Source: Mastigamoeba balamuthi (Eukaryota; Evosea; Mastigamoebida; Mastigamoebidae). From it: 64,000 nt of DNA. The stretch lies in contig CACRSC010000002.1 in assembly GCA_902651635.1 (NCBI GenBank), positions 230,430-294,429 on the forward strand, in the 5' to 3' direction. Numbering within the stretch: the first letter of the stretch is position 1; the number at the start of each line of letters is the position of its first letter. A program made the translations under genes and the position numbers. This document shows positions 12,169-24,479 of the stretch, piece by piece. The notes under the pieces were generated by a model that searched no databases, was not told the DNA's origin, and saw only the letters and a program-made list of their open reading frames with translations.

Positions 12169-12451
12169 TGCTGCACAACACCGTTGCACCTATGAAAATA
12201 TCTTCTATCTCTCTTCTACTCCCGACTCGGCCCGATCACGATCCTAGCCTCGAATTCGGGTATTCAGCGAGAGGGAAGGTGCCCTCCTTCATAATACCAA
12301 CTCACAAATTGGAAACAAGTCAAATCACTGAATTACGATTGATCGTACAGGGTGGACTGGGAATAATCGCCTCGCCTCAGGTCAATTGAGACACGGGGCC
12401 CTCATAACTTACGCGCGGAATAACAAACACAGCGGCCGCGGGGCTGGGGCC

Positions 12452-14591
12452 CTAGTGGAATACAAAGAGCCAGCCGGCCATCTCGGGTCGGGGGCTGTCG
12501 AGCACGACGACGCCGCCGCTGTCCGCCGCCGTCCCGTTGACGCGGTACCAGGGGCACTGAGCGTTCCCGGCGGCGGCGAGGCATAAGCTCTTGGAGTGCT
12601 TCCACGACAGCACGTACGCGCCCCCCGCATTAATCGTCATCTCCACCGAATAGTACTCGCCGCTGAGCCACTTCCCCGTCGGTATGTCCGCGGTGCGGCA
12701 CTCCCACGCGCTGCTGCTGCTCGCGTTGCCGCGGACCTGCTCCCGCGTGCAGTTGGCACACCCGAACGACGCGTTGTACGCGTAGCAGAGCTGCCGCGGC
12801 ACCACAACGCAGCCCGAAGACGACGAGGACGAGGACGAGGACGAGGACTGCGGCACGTCGATGACCACCTGGCGGGCGGACCGCGAGGCGCCAGCGCGCA
12901 CGGAGCTGCACGCCCGCGTGGCGCCGAGCGCAGTGGCGGCAGCGACGGCAGCGACGATCAGCAGCGCCTCGACGGCCATCGCCGCCACGTACACCCTGCG
13001 CTCGGCCGCCACGCACGCCGCCCTCCTCTTGCACGCCACGCCGCCGAGGACGCTGCCGCCCTCGTTGTCCGCGTTGCTCGTCGACGCCTGCGCTGGCGGT
13101 GGCGAGCGGGCCGGGGGGCCAGTGGAGACGGGCACTGCGCTGTACGCGCACGAGGCGCGCGAGGCGTTCTCGTGCGTGGTCCCCGTGAAGAAGGCGAAGG
13201 GCTTCTGGGGCGGGGGCTTGGGCTTGCGGTGCGTGGCCTCGCGCGAGTACCAGCGGCCCGGGGCGCAGCAGCAGGGGTCGTCGCAGTAGTACGCAAACTG
13301 CTCGTGGTGGCGCCCGTTGGCCACCTTCTCGTGCGGCAGCGGGCACGAGAACTGCGTGGCCTTGCGTCGCAGCATCCCCGGTATCACCGCGTCCGACGAC
13401 TTGTCGCGCACGGCTGCGCACAGGTGCAGCTTGCAGAAGTACCGCGACTGGCACACCCCCGTGCACGGGCCACCCTGCGCGCCAAGACCGAGGTCGGTCA
13501 AATGACGGGAAACGGGGAGGGGAGGGTGGCGTCTGCTTTGTGAGGCCACGTGAGGGACGTTGGCAGCCGAGACAGAGACGGCAGAGAGCGCCAAACAAAA
13601 CAAGGAACGCTATAAATAGGCATGCGCCCAAACTGGAAACAGGGAAACAGAATCAGGCAGAGAGCGATCTGTTGCCGCCAACGACCAAACGTCCAAACGT
13701 CGCATCTGCTGCTGCACCTGCACTGCCAGCTCGTACTTGGGCTGCAGGGCCTCGCTGATGCGCTTGTCCCGCCGCACCCAGTCGGCCCGCAGCATCACGC
13801 TCAGCCTCCGCGTGCACTCGGGGCACACCCCAGCTGCCGGCGTCCCGCTGCCCCCCTGCCCCTGCGCCGGCGACGGCTCCTGCGACGGCGCTCCTGACAC
13901 TGCCGCTGCCACTGGAACAGGAACTGGCTCCGACACCTGCGCTGCAGGCTCCCCAGGCGCTGCGGGCGGGGGCGGTTGGGGCCGCACAGGGCGCTCCCAC
14001 TTGCTGCGGAACACGAGGGTCTCGTGGCCAGGGTCCCCTGCAAGACAAAGGCGGGTGCATTGATTCCGTGAGGTCCGCGGTTCGATTCCCGGCGAAGCAA
14101 AATGTCTCGTCCGGCAATTGATTTGGCGGGGGTGCATTCGGTACCGGGGCTGTTGACAGTGCAGTAGTGGAGGGGCAGCGAGTGCGTCACGCAGAACTCT
14201 GCGCACTGGCAGACCCCGAAGCACGGCAGCTGCGACAGCGACCACGCCGCGTCCAGCCGCTCGGCCGCCTCGCGGTACCCGCCCCGCATGGCCTCGAGGC
14301 GCCTCCTGCAGTGCGGGCTGCGCCACCGCAGTGCCGTCCGCACAGCACAGGCAGAGGACAGTTGGAAAACAGGTGCGGGAATTTTGGCGATTGCAGTAAT
14401 TTCAATTTCGAGATACGGGGCGCACCACTGCGGTGGGGGCGGCTGCGGCGGGGCCGGCGGGGTGTTGTCGAAGGTGGCGTCGGGGACGTAGGGGGAGGGG
14501 TCGGGGACGAGGAAGGCGTCCTCGTAGTCCTGTTCGGGTGGAAGCTGCGTGAGTGGGCGTGTGCGACGGGTTCTCTGACGGGGTGTACCAT
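12452..14591 (-). CDS. Cys/His-rich single-pass membrane protein, tandem copy C
   Basis: Exons 14591-14589 (ATG only), 14529-14426, 14317-14145, 14037-13718, 13474-12452; 540 aa. It has the same paired Cys/His modules, Pro-rich linker, single transmembrane helix and C-terminal domain ending GWLFVFH as copies A and B. The duplication carried the 3' flank as well: the sequence downstream of C near 12365-12430 matches that downstream of B near 10003-10075. The linker has a Ser run (SSSSSSSSS) before the C-terminal domain. The ATG-only first exon is supported by conservation of CAATG and the GTACA donor in all three copies, while the short intron behind it is diverged. Confidence 0.75.
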
Positions 14592-14841
14592 TGCTGCAAA
14601 ACACCGTTGTTCACTAAAATCTCCCTCCTGACGCCACGCCCGGGAATCGCAGTCATGCGTGGCTATTTTCGATTAGTACGGCAGAATTAGAAATATCGCC
14701 CGCTTGGCAAGGGAACAGCAGAGATAATGTGATATAGCTTATAAAGCCGTGCTCTAAAGCCATCAGCCCGGTGAGGCTCCTGCAGCGGAGGTGTGTTCCT
14801 TGTTGCGGGGTGCGAGCACGCGCGGGAGTGTCTCACGGCCC

Positions 14842-16493
14842 TCACTGGCACGCGGGGCCGAGCTTCTTGCGCTGGCGCTCGAGGAACTCCTCGTGGCGCT
14901 TGACCACGCGCTCCACAATGTCCGCCGTCGTGAGCCCCAGCGTGCTGTCGATCTCGCGGTAGACGCCCGCCTCCTTGGCCGCCTGCGGAACGGGGGGAGG
15001 ACGCGAACGCACGTCACGTCACACGTGTCAGCTGCCTCATCGCACCGCCCGAGAAATGCCTGCGTTGCGTCATCCATCGCGCACCTTGTAGGGGTCGGGG
15101 TGCCCGGGCAGCATGTCGACGGCGCGCGTGCCGTGCACGACGTGCTTGATCCTCATGGCCTCGATCATGTCCTTGGTGACGGCCCACGGCGCCCCGATGA
15201 TGACCTCGTCGACGTACTGGCGGGGGGCATCGCAGCGATATTAGCGATACATTTCCCGATACAAAGGGAGCTGGCGCTGCGTGCCCTGCACGAGAGGACG
15301 CCGAGGGTGCGCTCGTGGAGGTTCATGATGGGGTAGTTCCTGCCCTTGTACGTGTTGATGACCTTGTCGTCGTGGATGCCGACGATGAGGTGCGTCCCCA
15401 GCTCCTTGGCCTTGCGCAGCAGCTCGATGTGCCCCACGTCTGCTCGCGCCCGTCACGTCAGACACAGGCGAGAAATCTCCCGCTACGTACGGAAGAGGTC
15501 AAACGCCCCGTCCACGTAGATCACCACGTCGTTGGGCTGTTTTTCGAGTCAGATGCGAGCGGGCACAAAAGTCGCATCAAGTGCGCGGGCGGGGCGACGG
15601 AGGCGACGGACAGTGGGGTCCTTGTTGGTCAGCGCAAAGTCGCACACGCGGCGCGAGCTCAGCATGCAGCGCTTGAGCCCGAAGAAGTGGCCCTTCTTCT
15701 CGGGGTGCAGCATGCGCTCGATCAGGTCGGTCGTGCTGACGCCTGGAGATACGCGTATCTTCTCAGTCCCCTGGGCGGGCAGGAGGGCACAGGGCAGGGG
15801 GAGGCGCGCACCGTCGGTCCTCGGCACGGTCTTGAACCTGACGCCGGCGTCGATGATGTCGGCGTAGGCGTTCTTGCCGTTGGCATCGACCGCCACGTCG
15901 TCGCCGTGGATCACGAGGTCGACCTGCACGGGGAGACCCACGCCACGTCAGATTCCAGGACGACGAAAATCTGGAAGATTCCAGAATCTGTGTGCCTTGT
16001 GCTTGGTGAGGATCTCGACGGTGGGGCTGTAGGGCACGTCCTCGACGACCTCGTCGACCCACTTGCAGGCGCGCGCCGCCTCGTAGCGCTCGCGCTCGTG
16101 CATGATGCAGGGGCCCTTGGCCCGCTGGATCTCCGCGTCCGAGTGTATGCCCAGCAGCAGGTGGCACGGCTCCCCCACCGCCAGCCTCGCCTGACACCGC
16201 GTCGCATCACACATCACATCGCATCACGTCGCAGATCGGGAAATTAGATATTTGTCCGATCGAGCGCGAGGGGGCTCCCTGTGGGGGCTGCGCTCGCACC
16301 TGGCGGAGGACGTTGGCGTGGCTGCGGGGAGGGGGGAGGCAAGGGAGGCGGGGCGAGTGAGTGGGTTAGTGAGTGGGGTCATCGCTGGGGGGGGGTAGAG
16401 AGCGGGTGGGTGTGGCGCTCACCCCCAGTGCATCATGTCGAAGCAGCCGTCCAGCCAGATGCGCAGCGGCCTCTTTGCCTCTGTTTGTGCCAT
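14842..16493 (-). CDS. PCYT2: Ethanolamine-phosphate cytidylyltransferase
   Basis: Nine exons: 16493-16423, 16320-16299 (22 nt), 16190-15996, 15923-15812, 15742-15612, 15536-15491, 15439-15285, 15216-15085, 14982-14842; 334 aa. It makes CDP-ethanolamine from CTP and phosphoethanolamine in the Kennedy pathway to phosphatidylethanolamine. Two cytidylyltransferase folds are present: the first has LDGCFDMMHWGHAN (HxGH type), the second VDGAFDLFHVGHIELL, and ERTLGVLSCRYVDEV closes the active-site region. Human PCYT2 is 389 aa, so this is a compact version. Introns 3 and 7 begin GCACAC and GCACGC, with no GT available in phase. It is divergent with the formin gene. Confidence 0.93.
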
Positions 16494-16816
16494 TTTTTTT
16501 GTTTTCTGTCGACTCGACGGGGGCACTGGGACGCGGCAACGCCGGGGGTTTGTTTAGTGGACTGGTTGAGTTTGTTTGACCGCGCGATATTTTCCCCCCA
16601 ACGTCACTCGCCGAGAAAAAGAGAGGGGCAGATCCCCGGATCTCCGGCGACCTCCGAGATATCGGGCGTCTCGGGGGCAATTTCGTGCGCACAACGGACA
16701 CCCCGTGCGGTCCTTTGGGCGGAGATTAACACAATATCTGGTGCCATCAGCAGCAGCAACGCCGAGATTAGGCAGCAGCAGGGGAGGGACACGTCAGCAG
16801 CGGAAACAGCGGGGAG
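16494..16816. promoter_or_regulatory. Divergent promoter interval (PCYT2/formin)
   Basis: 323 bases between two divergent start codons. Several GATATC-like and CGGAGAT motifs occur, but no core promoter element is identifiable. Confidence 0.4.
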
Positions 16817-19800
16817 ATGTTCAAGCGGAGCAAGGGCAAGGACCGCGACGACGAGCGCGAGAAGGAGGAGAAGCGGCGCGAGCGCGAGGAGGAGAAGGAG
16901 GCGCGGCGCGAGAACAAGCGGCTCTCCAAGGGCAGCAAGCGCAGCGGAGGCGGCGCCGACATCGTCATCCTCCCCATGTCCCCCGGCGCCCAGCTGCTCG
17001 CCCCGCCCTCCCAGCCCCCGCCCCCCGCCGACAAGCTCGACGCAGACTTCGCCGCCCTCCTCGTGCGCTCCTTCCCCTCATCCCGTCCTGCTGGGGGGTG
17101 CGGGGGGTGCGCTGCTGCCTAATCGCGGCCGCGGGGCCAAAATATCTCGCGGCGTTGCCCAGAAGGGAAATCCGCGAAACCAGGGCGGTTGCCAGTTCGC
17201 TGATTCTGGTTCTGATTTTCCCCCCGGTATCTCCGAGATGCCGAGAGAGGCAGCAGAGACTGCTCTTCCACCCCCCTCCCCCCGCCATCAAGGCGAAGCG
17301 ACACCTTGAATGCGGCTTGTGCTGCCACGTTACCCACTTCCTGTTCGGTGGTCGATTTGACGTGGCTGCTACCACGAAATGGGATTCTGGGTCATTTCCT
17401 GGAAACCCACTGCTTCCTGGTTGCTGGGCTGCCACCACGGAATCCGATTCTGGGGCATTTCCCGGAAATCTCCTGCTGACGCCCCCCGCCACGTGGCCTG
17501 TGACGCGGCCCAGCCCGAGCTGGGGATCCCCGTGTCGAAGCAGCAGGAGATGCTGACGTGGGACGCCGAGCGCAAGTGGCGTCTGCTGCTGATCCACCAG
17601 GACAAGCGCGCGGCCGACGCCGAGCGGCACCAGACGGGCCGCGTGCGCGACACGCCGCAGTACTTTGTGGGCGCCCTGCGCGCCGAGCCCGCGGTGGGCG
17701 TCGTGCGCTCGCTGCGCGTGTGCCTGGCGGGCGAGGGCGTCAGCTGGGTCTCGTCGTTCATCTCGCTGGGCGGCGGCGACGAGCTGGCGGCCATTGTCGA
17801 GAGCGTCCTCCGCAGCGGCGGCTTCACCCGCGACGACAAGGCCTTCCTCGCCGAGTGCGCCCTCGCCATCAAGGGCCTCGCCAACAACGACGCCGGCTTC
17901 CAGTCGGTCGCCAACCAGGTCCGCCTCTCTCTCTCCCTCTCCCTCTGTGTCCTCCGTGTCGCCTGGCCCGGCTTCTCGCTACTCGCCTGCCTGTGCGCGG
18001 CGCCATTGCGGTGCTTGCGTTGCTTTGCGAGCCCTCTGCGGACCGCTCGTTTGCCACCTGTGCTTCTGCGAGCGTGTCTCTCTGTGCCACAGCTCGCAGC
18101 GGGGGGTGGCGCGTTCCCTTGCTCTTTAACTGTGCCCTGCGTTGTCGCTGTGCTCTCTGTGCTCGCTCCCTTGTGTGTGCTTCTTTCTGCTCCTGCCATG
18201 GCAGGTGCCGCAGCCTGCCCTGTTCCTGCGTCCTGTGCCCTGTACCTTGCTATCCGTGCTCTGGCGCGGTCACTCGCTCTTTGCTCTTTCCCCTCTGTGT
18301 GTGCTTCTTTCTTCTCCTGCCACGCATTGCTTAATGGCAGCGCCGCGGCACCCCTGTGCCCTGCGCTCTGCTCGCTGTGCCCTGACTCTGCGCGTGCTGT
18401 GGTGCGTGCGCGTGCGGGCAGCGGGTGATGAACCTGGTGGTGGGGCTGCTGGGCGTGGTGGACGACCCCGAGGCGCGCGTCGTGGTCTTCCAGCTGATGG
18501 CTGCCGTCTCGCTCGAGAGCCACGCGATCGTCCTGGCGGCCATGGAGGAGCACCGCCAGGCGCACCGCCAGCGCAGCCGCTGGTCGCCGACCATCTCGAC
18601 GCTCGGCGCGCCCTGGGACACCAACACGCCCGAGGAGCTCCGCACGGCCGCCATGACGCTCGTCAACGCCCTCGTGCTGCACCCCGACGAGCTCTCGGTG
18701 CGCATGGCCCTGCGCGAGGAGCTCTACCGCAACGGCCTCCGCGAGCTGCTGGCCCAGCAGCGCGGCCGCTCGCAGATGCTCGACGCGCAGATCGAGGCGT
18801 TCGAGGACGTGGCGCTCGAGGACGAGTACCAGCAGGACGAGCTCTTCCGCGGCGTCGACACTGCGTCGCCCGCGGACCTCGCGGTCCACGCGTGGCGCGC
18901 CGTCGAGGGCAGCGGCGTCGCCGAGGGCTACCTGGCCGTCATGCGCCAGCAGTACCTCGTCTGCCAGGCCCAGGACCACGGCGAGGCCGTCTGGCCCGTC
19001 GTCCTCGCCGTCCTCCGCAGCGAGGAGGCCCGCGCCGAGGCCCAGCGCGCCAACAGGTGCGCCCCAGGGGCTCTCTCTCTCTCTCTCGCTCCCTCCCCCC
19101 TCTCACACACGCGGGCGCGCAGGACGATGCCCGACACGCAGTACGGCGCTGCCGTGTGCGCGCTGGCGGCCAAGTCGGCGACGCAGCCGGCGCAGGAGGA
19201 GGCCACCAAGCGCCTGCGCGACGAGATGAGCGTGCTCGAGCGCAGGCTCGAGGTCGCCCGCGAGGAGGTCGCCGCCGCCAAGAAGGACGCCGCCCAGGCC
19301 CGCGCGCTCGCCGACCAGCTCTCGGCCGCCATGGCCTCTGCCCAGCCCGAGCCTCTGTCGCAGCCGCAGCCGCAGCCAGCGGCCCCCGCGCAGGCCGGCG
19401 CCGAGCAGCAGCAGCAGCAGCAGCAGCAGTCGCAGGAGGCGGCGCAGGCGCTCGCAGAGGCACAGAGCGCTGTCGCGCGGCTGCAGGGCGAGCGCGACGC
19501 ACTGCAGCAGCGCGTCGCAGAGCTCGAGAGGCAGCGCCAGCAGGAGGCCGCAGCCGCGTCCGCTGCGGCGACAGCAGCGCCAGCGGCGGCCACGGGGGCA
19601 GAGCCCTGCGCGCCCGCGCTGCCCGCCGAGCCCGCGGCGGCGGCCGCAGAGGGGGCGGCACAGGGCGCACAGGCGCCGCCCGCGCAGCGGCCCGTGTCGA
19701 TCGTCGTGTCTGCGCCGCCGCCTCCGCCGCCGCTGCCGGGGACGGGCCACCCGCCAGGAGCTCCGCCGCCGCTGCCGGGGACGGGGCAGCCGCCCGGTGC

Positions 19801-21544
19801 GCGGGCCCTTGGGGGGAGGGGAGGGGAGGGGACTGACGGGTGCGCGGTGTTGGGCGAGCAGCGAGGAAGGCGATAGCGGAGCCGGCGACGAAGCTGCTGC
19901 AGCTGCAGTGGAAGAAGGTGCAGGGCAGCAAGGTCAAGAAGTCCTTCTGGGAGACGGTGCCCGAGCCGCAGCTCGCCGACGTCAGGGGGACGCTCGCCCG
20001 CGTCGAGAAGCTCTTCGCCGCGCGGGCCCCTGCGGCCTCGCCGTCGCCCAACAGGGAGGGCGGGCGCCCGCCCTCGGCGGCCGTCAAGGGCGCCGCCGCC
20101 GTGCAGCTGCTCGACACCAAGCGCTCGCAGAACGTCTGTGCGTGCTCCGCGTGTTGCCTGCGCTGCCCCCTGGGCCGGTGGCTCTGACACGCAGCGTGCG
20201 TTGTGCGCGTGCAGCGATCATGCTGTCGCGGGTCAAGGCGACGACGACGGAGATCGTGCGGGCGATCCTGGCGATGGACGAGAGCGTCCTCAGCCCCCAG
20301 TTTGTCGCGAGCCTCGCCAAGGCCGTCCCCACCCAGGAGGAGGTGCTCTCACTCCCACTCTCACTTTTGCCAGCGATTCAACCGACTCTGAGTCGCTGCT
20401 TCTGTCTCTCTGTGCCCGTGTCTCTCTTTCTTACTCATTCACTTAATCCGCGATTCAATTGACTCCGCCCCCCCCCTTCCTGCTGCTCCTCGTGACACAC
20501 ATTCGCTCTCATCCGCGATTCAACTGACTCTGCGCCCCCCTTCCGTTGCCGCTGGCAGATCGACATGCTGCGGGCGTACCCGGAGCCCGGGGCGCTGGGC
20601 AAGCCCGAGCAGTTCCTGCTGCAGCTGGGCGAGGTGCCCTGCGCGGGCCCCCGCCTCGAGGCGCTGGCCTTCAAGCAGCAGTTCCAGCAGCGCTGCGACG
20701 ACGCGGCCCCGGGCCTGCGCGTGCTGCGGGCGGCCTGCGCGCAGCTGCTGCACTCGCAGCGCTGGTCGCGCATGCTGGGCGTCGTGCTGGCGCTCGGCAA
20801 CTTTGTCAACGCGGGCACCGCGCGCGGCGGCTGCTGCGGGTTCCGCCTCGAGTCGCTCAGCGCGCTGGCCGAGGTGCGCAGCGCGGCGGACCCGCGCGTG
20901 ACGCTGCTGCACGCGCTGGTCGAGGCGCTCGAGGAGCCCGCGCTGGCCGACGCGGCCGAGTGGCCCGGGACCTCGCGGCCTGCGACGACGCGCGGCGCGT
21001 GGCGCTGGGGCAGCTGCAGGGCGACGTCGCGGGGCTGCGCCGGGGCGTCGAGCACGTGCGCTCGGCCGTCGCCGACGTCGCGGCCGCCGCGCCGGGCGAC
21101 GCGTTCTGCGGCGCGATGGAGGCGTTCCTGCAGCGGGCCGAGCCGCAGGTGGCGGCGCTGGACGACGCGCTGACGCGGGCGCAGCAGGAGTACAGCGGGA
21201 TGCTCGAGTACTACGCGGCCGAGCCCACGACGACGCCCGAGGAGCTCTTCACGACGGTGCAGAGCTTCCGGCTGCTCTACGAGAAGACGCGCAAGGACAT
21301 CAAGTTCGCCCGCGAGAAGGCCGCCAAGCAGCAGCAGCAGCAGCACGCGCGGCCCGCGGGCGCCGCCGAGAGGGCGCCCCACGCGCGGGCCGAGGGCTCG
21401 ACAGAGGGCAAGATGGACGCGCTGCTCTCGACGCTGCGCGACACGCACACGATCCGCGAGCGCCGCACCAGCCGCATAGGCCACGCGCCGGGCTTCGCGG
21501 GCGAGCTCGCGGCCGAGCTGGCCAAGCAGGCCGAGCGCAAGTGA
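16817..21544 (+). CDS. Diaphanous-related formin (GBD-FH3-FH1-FH2-DAD)
   Basis: Seven exons: 16817-17062, 17514-17918, 18422-19056, 19123-19796, 19862-20137, 20215-20342, 20559-21544; about 1,116 aa. Order: a basic N-terminus (KRSKGKDRDDE), a Rho-binding GBD starting FAALLPELGIPVSKQQEML, FH3/DID through exon 3, coiled coil with a Gln run, and a short FH1 with PPPPPPLPGTG. FH2 starts LQLQWKKV and continues LDTKRSQNVSIMLSRVK and LGNFVNAGTARGG. A DAD reading MDALLSTLRDTHTIRERR lies near the end. Formins nucleate and elongate actin; GBD and DAD imply Rho-released autoinhibition. In exon 7 the FH2 frame shifts near 20960: the C-terminal FH2/DAD part continues in the frame two bases on, so one base seems missing (assembly error or true lesion). 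Confidence 0.9.
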
Positions 21545-22565
21545 GCCCCTCGCACCAGCGCCAGGGCCGCAGCGCAGCGCAGCAGAGCAGAGCAGAACAA
21601 ACCCAAGCAAAATAAGAGCAAAAAGCAGAAGAACTTGTGCACAGCCAGAGCCGAGGGGGCGTGGGCCCCGTGCGGTGCAGTGCAGTGCCCCCCCACAGCA
21701 CCCCCAGTCCCCCCAGCGGGGGTCACGGCGGTGTTCTGCGGGGGGAGAACGGCGTGTTGCAGATGTTTCGGGGTCGGCAACAAACGGGCAGCACAAGTTT
21801 GTGCCGCGCCTTTGTCTCGATGTTGCAGAGACGCTACCAGAGGACGCCCGCAGGCCCCTCTGGCTCTGGGGCACGCGCTCGGGCGAAACAGGCGACATCA
21901 GCGGAGTTCAGCCGAGAGGCCGTGGCAAACGGAATGGCGGCCGTGGGCCTTTTCTCCGACGGCTCGCTGGTCCACTCGCGACGCACACGAGCGCCAGCTG
22001 CACGCGGGAGCCAGCAGGCCCGGGCACAGCGCCACCGAGCGGGCACAGGCCGGTGTTGGGGCCGATGACGGGCATCCACAGTGGACCTCTGGAGAGCACC
22101 GGCGCAACGTCAGTGTACCTTGAGAAGCGCCGCTCTCGTCCGGATGGGGCGCTCGCTGCACTGAAATCGAACCTTCTCTGCACCAGCGGCCACGCCACCG
22201 CCGCGGCGTCGTGGCCAGCGTGGCCCAGCGTGGCCCCTGCTGGGGGCGGGCACGGAGGTCGGGGACGGAGAGGTGCGCGCGGCCCGTCGCACGTCGGAAA
22301 TGTGCATCTTCCCTGCACCCAGGAAAACGACATTTGGACCTTCCCTGCCCCTCGGTCCCAACACAGGCACTCGCCCCACGCAGTTTTCAGCCCGCGCCGA
22401 GTCACACGTCACCCGGCAGCGCGAATACGCGGGGGGACCGTTGGGCTCAGTCTGTTTTTTTTTGTATTCGCGACACACGAGCATCCCAAACCCTCGAGGG
22501 GCCAAAACAAAAAAAAAACACCGCTGAGAAGCGCTGCAACCCGCTGACCCCACACACCACACCCC
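21545..22565. other. Intergenic, no gene seen (about 1 kb)
   Basis: GC-rich sequence between the formin stop and the beta-glucosidase start. Open frames exist but none has a recognisable motif or convincing intron structure. Several GTGTTCT and ACACCGC blocks recur. The beta-glucosidase promoter must lie at the 3' end. Confidence 0.4.
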
Positions 22566-24479
22566 ATGACACGCGTGGCTCTCCTCCTCGTGCTCGCGGC
22601 CGCTGCCATCGCGAGCGGCGCGTTCCCCCCGGGCTTCGTGTGGGGCACAGCGACGGCGGCCTACCAGATCGAGGGCAGCGTCGACGTCGACGGCCGCGGG
22701 CCCTCCATCTGGGACGCCTTCTCGCGCCTGCCGGGCAAGACGGTGGGCGGGGCGACGGGCGACGTGGCCGACGACAGCTACGTGCGCTTCGAGGAGGACA
22801 CGGAGATGCTGGCCCGCATGGGCGTGCACTGGTACCGCTTCTCCATCGCCTGGAGCCGCGTGCTGCCGCGGGGCAACGGCGCGGTCAACGAGGCCGGGCT
22901 GCGGCACTACTCGCGGGTCGTCGACGCGCTGCTGGCGCGCAACATCACGCCGTTCGTGACGCTGTACCACTGGGACCTCCCGCAGGCCCTCGACGAGGGC
23001 GGCAGGCACGGCTGGCTCGACAGGAGCATCGTCGGCAGCTTCGCGCGCTACGCCGACGTCGTCTTCGACGCGCTGGGCGACCGCGTCAAGCACTGGATCA
23101 CGTTCAACGAGCCCCACGAGGTCACGTGGGCCGGTGCGCCGCTGCTCCCCCAGAACTCCGCCCCCGCCTCTCAGTTCTTTTCCTGGCGGGGCCTGTTCGC
23201 CCGCGTGCACAGCAGCAAGGGAACCGGCGCTTTGCACTGTAACCCCACACGCTGCATATTCCCAGCCGAAAGGGGTCGACTGTTCAGGGCTTTTCTTGCA
23301 TTTGTTCATTCTTTTTCAGTCGGGTAGAGGAATTGGAGCAGAAAATGGCCTACTTAATATTTACCTTACATTTACCCTAATATTTCCCGCATCCCCCCTA
23401 CATCAACCGGGAAATAGTCTGGTGACTCCTCTGACCGAGCCGCGTGTGCCCCCTCCCCTGCGCAGGCTACGGTGCCGGCGAGAAGGCGCCCGGGAGGTGC
23501 AGCGACCGCAGGCGCTGCGCCGAGGGCAACAGCACGACGGAGCCCTACATCGCGGCGCACCACCTGCTGCTGGCCCACGCCGCGGCCGTCGAGATCTACC
23601 GCGCCAAGTACCAGCCCCACCAGGGCGGCGTCATCGGCATGACGGTCAACTGCGACCACGCCGAGCCCTACAGCGACAGCCCCGCCGACGTGGCCGCTGC
23701 CGCGCGCTACTACGACTTCCAGATGGGCCAGTTCGCGCACCCGCTCTACTTCGGCGACTACCCGGCGTCGATGCGGCGCCTCGTGGGCGACCGCCTGCCG
23801 CGCTTCACGTGCGCGCAGCGCGACTCGCTGCTGCGGAGCCACGACTTCTTCGGGCTGAACACGTACACGTCCAAGTACGCGCAGGACAGGCCCGACGCGC
23901 CGGCGCTGGGCGGCTGGGAGGTCGACATGCACACGACCATCCGCGCGGACCGCGACGGCGCGCTGATCGGGCCGCAGGCCGACTCGTCGTGGCTCAACGT
24001 GGTGCCGTGGGGCATCCAGCGCGTGCTGCGGCACATCAAGGAGACCTACGGCAACCCGCCCGTCTACATCACCGAGAACGGCGTCAGCGTGCCCGGCGAG
24101 GACGCCATGCCCCTCCAGCAGGCCCTCGCAGACACGTTCCGCGTCAACTTCATCCGCGACTACCTCAGCTTCGTCGAGAAGGCCATCGTCGACGACCACT
24201 GCGACGTCAAGGGCTACTTTGGTGCGCCGTCTTGCCTTACTTTTATTACTATCTAACGGAAAACAAAATTGCAATTCGTTTGATTTGCGATTCCCTTTTC
24301 TGTTCAATGCGGTTATACTGAACTCATGCGGGAATGCAGTGTGGAGCCTGATGGACAACTTCGAGTGGGCCGACGGGTACACCAAGAGGTTTGGGATCCA
24401 CTACGTCGACTACAAGAACAACTGCACGAGGTACCCCAAGGACTCGGCCCGCTGGTTCGCCGACTTCATCAAGCAGTGA
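22566..24479 (+). CDS. Secreted family GH1 beta-glucosidase
   Basis: Three exons: 22566-23133, 23466-24221, 24340-24479; 487 aa, normal for GH1. Residues 1-18 ([18 protein letters not shown]) form a signal peptide and the mature domain opens [18 protein letters not shown], typical of the family. The acid/base glutamate is in TFNEPHE (about 183) and the nucleophile in ITENG (about 390). The end motif [12 protein letters not shown] is also present. It retains the active-site residues needed to hydrolyse beta-glucosides, outside the cell or in a digestive compartment. Both introns use GTGCGC donors. Two N-glycosylation sequons are visible (NIT, NST), as expected for a secreted enzyme. Confidence 0.95.

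Noticed and set aside
11216-13620. GCTATAAATAGGCAT boxes at about 11220 and 13610
   Set aside because: They look like TATA boxes but lie inside intron 4 of copies B and C; no start site is suggested there.
20940-20980. Programmed ribosomal frameshift in the formin
   Set aside because: No slippery heptamer or pseudoknot is evident; a one-base error or lesion is simpler.
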